From assembly GCA_905183005.1 (NCBI GenBank), contig CAJJDO010000006.1:1-64000 (forward strand): DNA of 64,000 nucleotides. Direction: 5' to 3'. The DNA comes from Paramecium pentaurelia. Its lineage: Eukaryota; Ciliophora; Oligohymenophorea; Peniculida; Parameciidae. Below the pieces are notes generated by a model, which worked only from the letters and a program-made list of their open reading frames with translations, made no database searches and had not been told where the DNA came from. Position 1 is the first letter of the stretch. Every line of letters begins with the position of its first letter. Shown piece by piece: positions 51,573-62,861 of this stretch. The position numbers and the translations under genes were made by a program.

Positions 51573-52805
51573 TATCTTAAGAATCTTGATGGATTTATTA
51601 AATGAGATTTCAGTATTAATTTCAATATCTTACAATTTATTACTACATGATTGAATTAAATGGTTTTTTCATAGAACTTTTACTATTATTCTCTTGAAAA
51701 TTAATAAATTATTTAATTTAAAATAATTTTAATTAAAATGGTCTACATGTATTAGATAAAGAAAGAATTAAATTCTTGATATAGGCTTAAGAACTTAGAA
51801 AGAATTTTAATTTATTATTTGAATTAGAACATGATTAATAGATTTAAGGCTATATTAGATCCTGAGCAACTTAAATATGTATTAATTTGAATATCATTTA
51901 CTCAAATTTTATTGATAATTTCAAAATATCAAGAGAGCAGTTATCACCAACAAAATTTAAGAAATTTTTACAAAAGAACTGTAAACTATCATATAAATAC
52001 GTTAAATGTCAAAAATTGAGGGCATAAAGAATCAGTAGAATATAAGAAATCAAATAATTTTCTTTGTAAATATTATCCTATTAGCTAAAAAAAACTTCAA
52101 TTGGATGAAGCAAAATTTACAAATTGGCAATCAAAAAAAAAAGTAAATACAACTAATATTGCGAATTTAAGAAAATATATCTTTTATGGGGATAATTGGA
52201 AATAATTCATTTAGACTATTCAAATTAGTTGAAGGATCATCTAAAAGGTGTGTCTTTCTATAATTTCTCAATGAGGTTATATACTAATTAAATCAAAATA
52301 ATGCTTAACATTATAAAAATTATTAATAATCTAATCTTACATTTTTGATAAGTATATAATTTAATCTCTTTATCCAAGAAAATACTTGAATTTCCTATCA
52401 AAAAAGGGGATCAATTTTATATATTGAATGTCAAAGAAAGATTAAAATATATTCATTTGAAATACTTATATATATTTATTATGATAGTTAATAGGATATT
52501 TATAGTTGATCTCTTTAAGTATATGCAATTATTATATATTTATTTAATCTTAATGAATATGATTATATTAATTTATAGTTTTAATTTTAATATTCAAATA
52601 ACATAATTGAAGATAAATTTATAATTTTATAATTGTATTTCTTTAAGATTAAATACATTTATAATCTAAAAATAAATTATTAAATTTTTAATTCTATATT
52701 TTTATATTTTTCTATTCATTTTTCAATCGTTTCATAAGATACTCTAGCTTCAAAATCGTCTTATCCAATAATAGTTTGTTTAAAATCAATTTATTTTGGA
52801 CCAAA
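51573..52805. repeat. Assembly-type duplicate, first copy (1,233 bp)
   Basis: Repeated without visible difference at 52807-54039 with one N between. The copy contains the whole transposase remnant and, at its right end, the last ~90 bases of the ubiquitin-like repeat gene, whose full version lies only after the second copy. This is best read as an unmerged contig overlap. Confidence 0.85.
51690..52612 (+). mobile_element. Decayed Tc1/mariner-type transposase, copy in first duplicate
   Basis: Pieces in several plus-strand frames follow the order of a Tc1/mariner transposase: a helix-turn-helix-like part (SPTKFKKFLQKNCKLSYKYV, like the family's SPSTVSRTLKKLGLSYKKV), then LDEAKFTNWQSKK (the first catalytic Asp region, DExxF), then FLQFLNEVIYQLNQNN (family FLxFLxEVxxxL). 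In-frame TGA codons and frame changes interrupt all of them. Terminal inverted repeats were not found by eye. Tc1/mariner elements are the suspected source of Paramecium internal eliminated sequences; this one remains in macronuclear-type DNA. Confidence 0.6.
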
Positions 52806-52806
52806 N
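52806..52806. other. Single N between identical repeats
   Basis: One undetermined base separating two identical 1,233-bp copies; a contig join. Confidence 0.95.
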
Positions 52807-52923
52807 TATCTTAAGAATCTTGATGGATTTATTAAATGAGATTTCAGTATTAATTTCAATATCTTACAATTTATTACTACATGATTGAATTAAATGGTTT
52901 TTTCATAGAACTTTTACTATTAT

Positions 52924-53846
52924 TCTCTTGAAAATTAATAAATTATTTAATTTAAAATAATTTTAATTAAAATGGTCTACATGTATTAGATAAAGAAAGA
53001 ATTAAATTCTTGATATAGGCTTAAGAACTTAGAAAGAATTTTAATTTATTATTTGAATTAGAACATGATTAATAGATTTAAGGCTATATTAGATCCTGAG
53101 CAACTTAAATATGTATTAATTTGAATATCATTTACTCAAATTTTATTGATAATTTCAAAATATCAAGAGAGCAGTTATCACCAACAAAATTTAAGAAATT
53201 TTTACAAAAGAACTGTAAACTATCATATAAATACGTTAAATGTCAAAAATTGAGGGCATAAAGAATCAGTAGAATATAAGAAATCAAATAATTTTCTTTG
53301 TAAATATTATCCTATTAGCTAAAAAAAACTTCAATTGGATGAAGCAAAATTTACAAATTGGCAATCAAAAAAAAAAGTAAATACAACTAATATTGCGAAT
53401 TTAAGAAAATATATCTTTTATGGGGATAATTGGAAATAATTCATTTAGACTATTCAAATTAGTTGAAGGATCATCTAAAAGGTGTGTCTTTCTATAATTT
53501 CTCAATGAGGTTATATACTAATTAAATCAAAATAATGCTTAACATTATAAAAATTATTAATAATCTAATCTTACATTTTTGATAAGTATATAATTTAATC
53601 TCTTTATCCAAGAAAATACTTGAATTTCCTATCAAAAAAGGGGATCAATTTTATATATTGAATGTCAAAGAAAGATTAAAATATATTCATTTGAAATACT
53701 TATATATATTTATTATGATAGTTAATAGGATATTTATAGTTGATCTCTTTAAGTATATGCAATTATTATATATTTATTTAATCTTAATGAATATGATTAT
53801 ATTAATTTATAGTTTTAATTTTAATATTCAAATAACATAATTGAAG
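52924..53846 (+). mobile_element. Decayed Tc1/mariner-type transposase, second copy
   Basis: Identical to the remnant at 51690-52612 as part of the 1,233-bp duplicate. If the duplication is an assembly artefact, only this one remnant exists in the genome, directly downstream of the ubiquitin-like repeat gene. Confidence 0.6.
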
Positions 53847-53949
53847 ATAAATTTATAATTTTATAATTGTATTTCTTTAAGATTAAATACATTTATAATC
53901 TAAAAATAAATTATTAAATTTTTAATTCTATATTTTTATATTTTTCTAT

Positions 53950-55590
53950 TCATTTTTCAATCGTTTCATAAGATACTCTAGCTTCAAAATCGTCTTATCC
54001 AATAATAGTTTGTTTAAAATCAATTTATTTTGGACCAAATATTTTGAACTTTACATATTTTAAGAATTCTGTCATTGAAGTATTCGTTGACATAAATTCT
54101 TCAATATTATATTCATAGTCATTTATGTAACCCCTAATTTTTAATTTTTTATAAATATCTCCAATTACTTTAAAAACAACAATACCCCCAGTTTCATTAG
54201 TATTTTAATTATTAACTTTTATATTATTAATGGCATAAGCATTTTTGAGTTGAGATTCTTAAAATTATTCATTATTAATATAATAATTTATTGACTTATA
54301 TGGGTAAATTTTTAAATCTTTACAAATAACTTAAATTATATCGAATAGAGAATAATCATTATAGGCAAACATTTCGATATCATTATTTTACTCTATTTTT
54401 ATAATTTTTCTCGAAGAAGGCTTTATTAAATTATTAAAATTTAAAGCAAATTGATATTTTTCCATTGAATCTTTATTAACTTCTTTATTTGGGACGATTA
54501 ATTTTAATATTATACCTTTGGATGTTTCAAAATCTCTTATTTATCGAATATCAAATGGATTAATTTCTGTTTCATTTATAAAAAAAGCAAATGGACGATC
54601 AAATTTAAGTTGTTAATTTTTGAATAATTCTATCAAAATATCATGAAAAAGACACGAAACTGGATTTAATTGATATTATTCTATAAATAATTCAATTATA
54701 TTATCCAATACCACTAATACTTTATATAATTTTTTTTTATAAAATCCCATGTTTTTTCTTTTTAGTCTGCCATATAATGTACAATTATTTTTAAAACCTA
54801 ATGATTAAATAGTTCTTTCATCGTTTTCTTGAAGATAGCTTCCATTACCTAATTACCATTCTATTTCTTCTTCAAATTAAGGTTACATCGGTTATGAAAA
54901 AACTTATTCTATGATTCCTTATACAAATATATAAAATGGAATCTCAGGATCAATAGACAATGATAAATTTAAATTAGCTTTTTCCAAGTTCACAACAACA
55001 TTAACACTGATTGCACCCATTTTTTTTAGTTTTAGTCTGACATATAATGTACAATTGTTTGTAAAACCTAATGATTAAAGAGTTCTTCTATCGTTTTCTT
55101 GAAGATTGCTTCCATTACCTAATTAACATTCTATTTTTTCTTCATATTAAGGTTACATCCGTTATGCAAATATTTATTCTTTGATTTCTTATGCAAATAT
55201 ATAAAATGGAATCTCAGGATTAATAGACAATGATAAATTTAAATTATTTATTTCTAAGTTCACAACAACATTAACACTGATTGCACCCATTTTTTTTAGT
55301 TTTAGTCTGACATATAATGTACAATTGTTTGTAAAACCTAATGATTAAAGAGTTCTTCCATCGTTTTCTTGAAGATTGCTTCCATTACCTAATTACCATT
55401 CTATTTTTTCTTCATATTAAGCTTTCATCCGTTATGCAAATATTTATTCTTTGATTTTTTATGCAAATATATTAAATGAAATCTCAGGCTCAATAGACAA
55501 TGTAAAATTTAAATTATTTATTTCTAAGTTCACAACAACATTAACACTGATTGAATGAGGTTAATATTCCCTTTCATGGCCCTAATTCAT
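53950..55590 (-). CDS. Tandem ubiquitin-like repeat protein
   Basis: 546 residues in one exon. After a short leader (MNQGHEREYQPHS) come three ~90-residue repeats, each starting ISVNVVVNLE and ending in the pattern SLGFxNNCTLYxRLK. The closing part (L-E-N-D-x-R-T-I/L-Q-S-L-G-F-x-N-N-C-T-L-Y) matches the end of the ubiquitin fold, where Leu-x(2)-Asp-x-Thr-Leu-x(3)-Gly-Ile is usual. The remaining ~270 residues after the third repeat are unlike the repeats but may hold further beta-grasp units (ILKLIVPNKE). No Gly-Gly ends the repeats, so this is not a polyubiquitin precursor. Units at the DNA level are exactly 270 bases. Confidence 0.65.
54751..55560. repeat. 270-bp tandem repeat, three copies
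   Basis: Two near-identical 270-base units (boundaries at 55020/55021 and 55290/55291) and a third, more diverged unit, all in frame in the ubiquitin-like gene. The equal length and high identity point to recent unequal duplication. Confidence 0.8.
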
Positions 55591-55668
55591 AAGTAAATAC
55601 ATTTATAATATTTTTTAATTTTCTATTAATAATAATAATAATATATATAAATATATATATATAAATAA

Positions 55669-56891
55669 ATGTTTAATGAAGATTATTATAGAAGATTAAT
55701 AGTTTAATCATAAAATTAATAAATAAGAATAATAAATACAGATAGACCATGGTATCCTAAAATGAAATAAAAAGATGGAATTAGACCATTATTTAGTGAA
55801 GATTTTAAATTTTTTGTATTACCACCTAATAAGATGATTTCATTATTAAAAAGACATAAAATAACAATACCAACAGATGAATAAATAAGAGAATTTCTTA
55901 AAAATCATTCATTAAAGAATATTGTAGATTATGGAGTTAAATTAAAGAGTACTACAGAAATTAAAGTACATCCTCCTTAAGTAATTATTTAAAATTAAAG
56001 AAAAAGAGCAAAAACTAAATAATAATAATTAATAATTAATAAAAAGACTATTAATATATAACCTATTAATAATAATATAATAGAACCAACTAAATAATCT
56101 ACATCATCTTAATATAAACCTTCATATCATAAAAATTTAAAAATATATAAAACTGATTATTCTAATTAAGATCTATATACAATCATAAATAAATTAAATT
56201 TCTCACCTATGTAAATTAATCAATCACCTAAATAAACAAAATAAAATATACATATTAATACTTTACCATCTTAAACATATGTAAAACCGATTGTACCAAA
56301 AAGTGTATTACCTTATCCTCCTAGATCAAAGAAACAGCTTCGATAATTACTGTTGAGAGCCATTAATAAGATAAAGAAATTAGGTTTAACTATTAAGTAT
56401 GTAATGTAAAATAAGATATTTTCAAAAAAACCATATGAAAAACCACTTTCAAAACAATTTATTCATGCAGCTAAAAAGAATTAAATAGATGAAATCAATA
56501 ATCTTCTATCAATCAATCCTTATCTTGTTTTTGATTTTGATTTTTATAATATGACTGCACTTCATTGGGCATGTAAAAAAGGTTATGTAGAATTAGTAGA
56601 ATTGCTTTTGTAATATCATTCTGATGTTGATGGAATTGATATTTTATATAGAACACCATTAATTTTATCAATAGAGGAAAACCATTTGGAAATCACACAT
56701 ATTTTATTGGCTAATGGTGCATACCCTTGGAGTACTGCTATTACAGATTTAAAAACTGTTTTAGATTCTAATGAAAAAGCTAAAAATCTATTAACTAAAG
56801 TTAGAAGGGTAAAATCTATTCTAATTATCTTTTTTAGTTGCAAATTATGGCGAAATGGACTTAATAGAAGGAATACCTCAGTTTAATATGA
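55669..56891 (+). CDS. Ankyrin-repeat protein
   Basis: 397 residues with one intron near the end (56809-56837). The N-terminal 230 residues are basic and Asn/Gln-rich, with YRRLIVQSQ near the start and WYPKMKQKDGIRPLF soon after. The C-terminal part has ankyrin units: QFIHAAKKNQIDEINNLLS, MTALHWACKKGYVELVELLL and RTPLILSIEENHLEITHILL. These are TPLH-type helix pairs that serve protein binding. No enzymatic domain is seen. It converges on the small minus-strand gene at 56936 and is divergent from the ubiquitin-like repeat gene (78 bases apart). Confidence 0.8.
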
Positions 56892-56935
56892 ATCTTAATT
56901 ACTTATATTTATTAAAAAACAATATCTAATAATAG

Positions 56936-57160
56936 TCACAGTTTCTTTCTGCGATATGGAACTGGAGAATAACTTCTAGATATAGCAAACCATTTTTTTC
57001 GATTCTCAACTATTTCGATATGTTTGCGAAATTCTTTCATTTGATCTTTAAAGTTATAGAAAGGTCTTCTATCTATTTATGCTAATCGTCTTAGTATCAA
57101 ATGATTGGCTTCAGATATCTCCACTGAATTAGGGTATTTCCACGGTTTTAAAGCTTTCAT
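56936..57160 (-). CDS. Small CFAP97-like protein
   Basis: 74 residues, no intron. The pattern NHLILRRLAQIDRRPFYNFK followed by a charged helix (QMKEFRKHIEIVENRKK) resembles the hemingway/CFAP97 family, whose short members carry a conserved L-x-R-L-x-x-I-D-R-R block and occur in cilia. The end is basic (YRRKKL). The match is by eye on a short protein. The complete frame, good codon pattern and isolated position between genes support it being real. Confidence 0.6.
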
Positions 57161-57290
57161 AATAATTATTTTTATTTATAATTTAAGTTTAGTACTTATA
57201 TAATTACTAAATAAATCTCAGATGTCATACTAATATAATTAATGCCAATTAAATACAATCAAAATTAAGAATATGTAAACGTTATTTATT

Positions 57291-57850
57291 ATGAAAAATG
57301 AATGGTTNTGAGATGAATATGTTGCTGAAGATCGTTAAGGGAGCAATTAGTTCAACACAATAAATGAGAACTATATTTTAAAATTTTGGCAAAGTTCTTC
57401 AGTTAATTAGAGTACAATAAAAATATTAATTTTTTATGTAATATGAAGAAATTTTGTGAGTTACCTAATAAAAATAAAAATATCTGTTTTGAGTTGTGTT
57501 TTGGATAGAAATATTTCAAATGAAAGGATTTACACTCTAAAAAGAATGGATCTGAGATATCTTTCTAAATTTACTTAGTGTTCCAAGAATGAAAGGAGAG
57601 ACTGATTTAACTTAAAGTAAATTAAAAATTGGAATTTTGATGAAAAAGCTCTAAAATAATTATTAAATGATGATTATTTATTAGAAATTAGTTTAAGTTA
57701 AAGTTTTAATCAACATCCTATAAAGATAAATAATCAAAAAATTATATAAACAATTTACTAGAATAAATAACAGAGATATTTGAATTAATTCATAAAATTA
57801 CATGTTAAATAATATATAGTTTATAGAAATATAAATAAAATTTTAGATTG
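57291..57850 (+). pseudogene. Disrupted frame around an N, unknown protein
   Basis: An ATG at about 57,291 opens MKNEW, then an N at 57308 breaks the frame. Beyond it DEYVAEDRQGSNQFNTINEN reads well, then frames change at about 57,420 and 57,600, where FDEKALKQLLNDDYLLEISL reads in another phase. Either introns or base errors were not resolved, or this is a decayed or partly missing gene. No family is recognised. Confidence 0.3.
57308..57308. other. Single N, no flanking duplicate seen
   Basis: One undetermined base. Unlike the two other Ns I found no repeat of the flanks around it, so it may be a simple gap with sequence missing. Confidence 0.9.
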
Positions 57851-57877
57851 AAAATGAATTTTATATTGATAATTTAA

Positions 57878-60800
57878 TCAATTTTATACTATTTGAGACA
57901 ATTCCAAATTAAATGGTTCTTTTTAACTATTTAAAGAGAATTCATCATTTTCTTTATTTCTTTTTTTAAGTTTAACAAGTGTTTGTACCTTTTCAACTGC
58001 AGTTTCAAGTAGAGTATCTACATCATTGATTTTTTTTGTATCACAAAATGGATCAATTGATTTTATTATTCTATTTAATAATCTTCTATATGTTTCATCT
58101 AAATTAGTTTTTAAATATTTACCTTTCATTTTAAGTAATTATGATTTTATTTAAGCATCATCCATTTATAATTTCATTTTTTATATTTCTTCATTTCTAT
58201 CTTTTAATAATTTATTAATTTCACTCATTTTTGTATTATGTTCTAAAATAATTAAAATTAATATAATACCTTAATGTTTTTAATGATATTATTTTACTGT
58301 TTAAGCAAATTAGTGTTCTTTTTCATTTTGATTCTTTTTTAACTATTTGATTTCCTCCTTTAAATTTTAATTTTATGTCTATAATTTTGTTAATTTACTT
58401 TCATTTTCCATCATAGATTACTCTAATAAATGTGAATTATCACTTAATTATTAATTAATAACATTTTTATCAGATTCTATTTAATGATAAGATTATTCTA
58501 ATTAAGTATATTAATGCTATAATTAGGATATTTATTAATTAAATGTTTCATTTAATTTCTATAATTCTTAATTTTCAAGTTCTTTTTATTTACTAACACA
58601 AATAGATTCACTTAACTAATTTTATAATCTTCTATTTTCTTATGTCAAACTTGAATAATTATTTTCAATCAATTTTTATTATTATTCAAGTGTTTTATTA
58701 CATTATTATAATTAACTATTAGTATGTGTTGTATTTTAAAGTTAAACTTCAAGATCTTCTTTTTATTTTAATATAGTTTCTGTTTATATTCTTGATTCAT
58801 CTAAATTATTGTTTAAAATTAAGACTTTTTATTAATATTATTACAATTCTTATTAAGTTTAATTAAGAATAGATAATTATAATTGTTAATCATTAATCTA
58901 TTATTCATATTACAATATAATTAAATTAGATTAGTTTAATTTATCTTCAATTTATTTTAGTTTTTGTTTATTTTATTAAATGGCATCCTCCAAATTTTAC
59001 CTTTCTTTCTATTTTTATTCCATTTAAATATCATTTTATTAACAAACTTAATTTAGATTACTCAATTGTTTTTTTTATTTTGAATTGGTATCAAGTAAAT
59101 TTTAATTTAATTCCTCAAGTTCTTTTACTTAATCTTCAAGAATCTTATTTTTTTAATGTGAAATAATCTCTTTTTGCATAATTTATGATAGTTTTCCTTA
59201 TAAATCAGCATACTCTTTTTACTAAGTAGCAATTTACTCTAATAGTTCATTTTATTTAATATTAAATTATTGAACTTATTCATTTTATCTAGCACTAAAC
59301 TATTAGTATGTTGATGCTTATTAATTACAATAAACCTTTAATTATTCCTCTTAAACAACAGTTAAATCTCTTAATCTTTTGAGTTCTATTTCATTAAGTT
59401 TTATCTAATCTTTAAAAGATAGTTATTCAGCATTTAAAGAATCTATTTCTTCTTTAAGTTCATGATTTTTTTCAGATGTAATTACTAATTAGGATTCTTA
59501 TTTTTTTAATTTTGATTTTAATGTTTCCAATTCTTCTTCTAATTTGTAAATTTAATTTAATTGTATAAATAAATCATCATCTTTTTATTATTTCAATTTT
59601 TCAAATTTTTATTCTTCTTCCTTAATTTTAATGTTTAAATCATTAATTATTATTTTCGATTATGTTAATTAAGTTTATAAATCCTAGATTATCTATTCAT
59701 TTTGATTATTTTCTAATTCTGTAACATATTATTAACATTATGATGTTAATAAATTAATTTACTTCTTTTATTATTGGATTGTTTCAAATTATGAATTATT
59801 GGTTTATTCAAATTCAATTTATTTATCTTCTAACTACTATATTTATTAATTCAATTAGATTTCTTTTTAAATAAATGAAGTAATTTTTCCTTATAATTCA
59901 ATTTTTTCATTTTCTAATTATTAAATTGATTACAATAATTCATTTTATTTATGATTAAACTATTATGTTAATTCATTTTATCTTGATGTAAATTATAATA
60001 GAGTCTATGTTTATTAATTACAATATTAATTAATTTATTCTTCTTAAAATGTACATAAATCTTTTAATCTTTTAATTTCAATTTCATTTAATTTCATTTT
60101 ATCTTTATTCTAATTTAATGAAGTGTTTAGAGATTCAATTTCAAATTTTTGTTCTTAATTTTTTTCAATTAATAAACCTATTTAAGATTCTTATTTCTTG
60201 AGTTTTAATTTAAGGGAATCATATTCTTCTTCTAATTTATCAGTTTAATTTAATTAATTTTAAATCTCCTTATCCTTATCAGATTTTAATTATTCATAAT
60301 TAGTCTCTATTCCTCTTATCTTCTAATTAAGTTAATTGATGGTTTATTATGATGTACTTATTACATTTTATAATTCTTCTATTAATTGAATATTTTAACA
60401 ATTTAATTCTTCTTGTTAATTTTTTAATGATAAATTTTCTGTCTAAATAGTTTGTAATTATTGATTAAATTATAAAAGTTCATCATCTTTTCTATTTAAA
60501 ATATCATTCAATTTTTTTAAACATACTTTTCTATGTTTGCATTTTTCATTTAGGTTAACAATCTCCTATTATAATGAATTGATCTAATCCTTGTATTGAT
60601 TGAGATGTTCAATATTATCGAACACCTTTCTGTTTACAAGGTCACTAACACTTTCATGATCATTTTTGAATTTTCTTAAATGATATTATAAATGAGGATC
60701 AATTAAGTTTTTCTCTCTAACAGTTTCAACAAAGTCCCAACTATTTTTGAGAAGTGATCTGATAGTTTAACTAAGTAGTTAAGAATTTTTAGATGTGAAT

Positions 60801-60955
60801 GATATTTCATCCTAAAGAAAAGAGGATTTTATCTTTCTATCTGGAGATAATCTAATTTAAGCTGCATTAAGGGATATAAGTCTTTAGTCAGATTCTGTAT
60901 GTTAGAGTCGTGGCGATAACAAGTATTTTGCAAAAAATGTTTCACTATCTATCAT
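57878..60955 (-). CDS. Very long Q-rich coiled-coil protein
   Basis: 1,025 residues as one continuous frame to TGA 57878-57880; a 27-nt GTA...TAG segment near 58,245-58,271 could be removed without changing frame. After an N-terminal ~110 residues (LLSPRLQHTESDQRLISL) almost all is heptad coiled coil with internal similarity between two blocks (both contain KMKLNEIEIKRLKDL / KLNEIELKRLRDL followed by QEEQ). More than a tenth of codons are TAA/TAG glutamine. Such proteins are typical of basal body and cytoskeletal structures in ciliates. The C-terminal 60 residues (RRLLNRIIKSIDPFCDTKK) are not coiled coil. Confidence 0.8.
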
Positions 60956-61105
60956 TTATATTTAAATTTATAACGACAACTTTTAAATTTCTGTATTATC
61001 ATTTCATTATAATGAACAATAAATAATATAGCTTCGCTTATTAAATATATAGATAAGACATTTAGTAATATTAAATATTAATCCAAAATCTTAATAAAAA
61101 GCATA

Positions 61106-61655
61106 TCATTTTGGTTTTACTTACTAAATCTTTGCACTTAACCATTCAAGTCCTTAATCCAAACCAACTCCAGTCTTAGCACTTCCTCCAAAGCATTAAG
61201 AAGGATTCTTATACTTTTTCAATTCGAAATAATCAATAAAAAATTATGGATTTTATGCATCTGGAGAATCCTATTTATTAGCATACACAAGAATTGGAAG
61301 ATCTTTATTGAATCCTTAAGTCTCTAATAGTAATTTGAATTCATCAAGAGCAATACCAAATCGGATTTTATCAGATGAATCAATTACAAAAATAAGTCCA
61401 TCAATCTATTTATATCAATTTTAATACTTTTGTTGCATACTATTCCCACATACCTCTATATTAATTTTATCCACTCATATCAGAGAATTAAAAGTTTAAG
61501 TTAAATTTTTCTACAGAATCCTTATTAAAACCGACTGTGGGTGCCACTGTTGCATTTTTCTCATTTTTCAAAGCATTTATAATACTTGTTTTCCCTGAAT
61601 TATCTAAACCTACTACTAATATTTAAACTTTCCTTTTTCCAAAAGCTCCTCCCAT
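61106..61655 (-). CDS. ARL6: ARL6/BBS3-type small GTPase
   Basis: 175 residues with intron 61406-61427. It starts MGG, giving the glycine-2 myristoylation site of Arf-family proteins. The P-loop VGLDNSGKTS is at residues 14-23, followed by PTVGFN (switch I), FSDMSGQNQYRGMWEQYA (switch II; DMSGQ and the R-x-x-W-E block are typical of ARL6, where Arf has DVGGQ), IDGLIFVIDSSDK, ANKQD (NKxD) and SAKTGVGL. ARL6/BBS3 brings the BBSome to membranes for ciliary traffic. Catalytic glutamine is present as in ARL6 (SGQ). All expected parts are present in full length. Confidence 0.88.
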
Positions 61656-61987
61656 TAATTAATCAAGAAAATAATTTTAATAACCAATTAAAATAATATT
61701 CAAGTTCTATTTGTCTCAAATAAATCAATTAAATATAATAGAAGAATTAATATTAATAAGAATAATATCAATCAGATATAAGTATGATTATTATTATATG
61801 AAATTTAATAATAATAATACTTTATCAATGTTTAATTGATAATGAGTGAATTCTACATTATTAGTAACTTAGAAATTATATTGGTTGTTATTAGAATCTA
61901 TCTGCTATTAATTTTCTGTTGATTTTATAAAAATCTAATCTTGGTTCACTAGTATCAATACTTTATCTTCTTTTTTTTAAAATGATA
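61656..61987. other. Intergenic, upstream of ARL6
   Basis: 332 AT-rich bases with ATT/AAT repeats, between the end of the coiled-coil gene and the start of ARL6, both on the minus strand. No gene seen. Confidence 0.5.
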
Positions 61988-62847
61988 TCATTCAATGTTT
62001 TGCATTTTGGTTAAGTATTCTATTTTTAAATATAAAGATTATACCCTTTTTGGTTATAATAATTATTCTAAGTATTTTTAATCATCTAATTATTCTCCCA
62101 AAGTGAAGATAGATCTTTTTTATTGATCAGTTTTTGCATCTGAACTAAAGTCATATACATATAATTATTTCTTCATCTTCTTATTTTATTGTAATAATTA
62201 TTCTATTTCTATTTTTTATTATTTTAATTGGTCTTCCAAATGATAGTTATATAAGATACTTTCTATTTAATAATTGATTGATATTTTTTCTCATTTACTT
62301 CTAAATTCAAGATCATGTTCTATATCTCTGGTAATTTAGGCTTGTAAAGTTAATCACAAGGAAAATCATCAAGAGCTGCTTATTTTGCAAATTCACTATC
62401 ATATAATTCCAAGTCTACAAAATACAATAGTAATTTAAAAAGCTTTAGAGACAACTTTAAATTTCTAGTTTTTAACTCTTCTATTTAAACATTTACATTT
62501 AATATATTTATCTCATTTTTTTGATCATCCTTATCAATTTGTTGAATTTCATTATATTGTGTTGAAACATCAAACTATAATGATTACTATTTTAATGTAG
62601 CATAATTTCTCAATTGCAATTCTTAATCTATCATAATATCTTGTTTTTCAGCATTCTTTTTTTCCAATTAGAGTAACTTAATATTATATTTTATGATATT
62701 ATTATTTTCTTATAGTATTTGTGTAGCTAGCTTTTCTTTTAAAGATTACAATTCTTAATCTATAATAGAAAGGAATTCACCCTTTTATTTTATTTCTTTT
62801 TGTTCAAATTGATTTTTGATAGATTTTCTCAAACGATCAGTTTCCAT
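61988..62847 (-). CDS. Coiled-coil protein with one-base shift
   Basis: About 286 residues. Reading from ATG 62847 gives coiled coil (LLQLEKKNAEKQDIMIDQEL) and PEIQNMILNLEVNEKK. Straight reading then meets TGA. Adding one A in the six-A run (62284-62289) restores ISINYQIESILYNYHLEDQL and further coiled coil to TGA 61988-61990, and makes the length whole codons. No intron explains the shift. Family unknown. Its start is 14 bases from that of the divergent NOC1-like gene. Confidence 0.65.
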
Positions 62848-62861
62848 AATTAATATAAATT
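62848..62861. promoter_or_regulatory. 14-bp gap between divergent start codons
   Basis: Only 14 bases separate the predicted start codons of the coiled-coil gene (minus) and the NOC1-like gene (plus). As at 21869-21879, promoter and 5' ends must reach into coding sequence if both starts are right. Confidence 0.45.

Noticed and set aside
52424..52606. Two identical 60-codon frames (also at 53658-53840)
   Set aside because: They lie inside the transposase remnant in the wrong phase and are duplicated only because of the assembly repeat.
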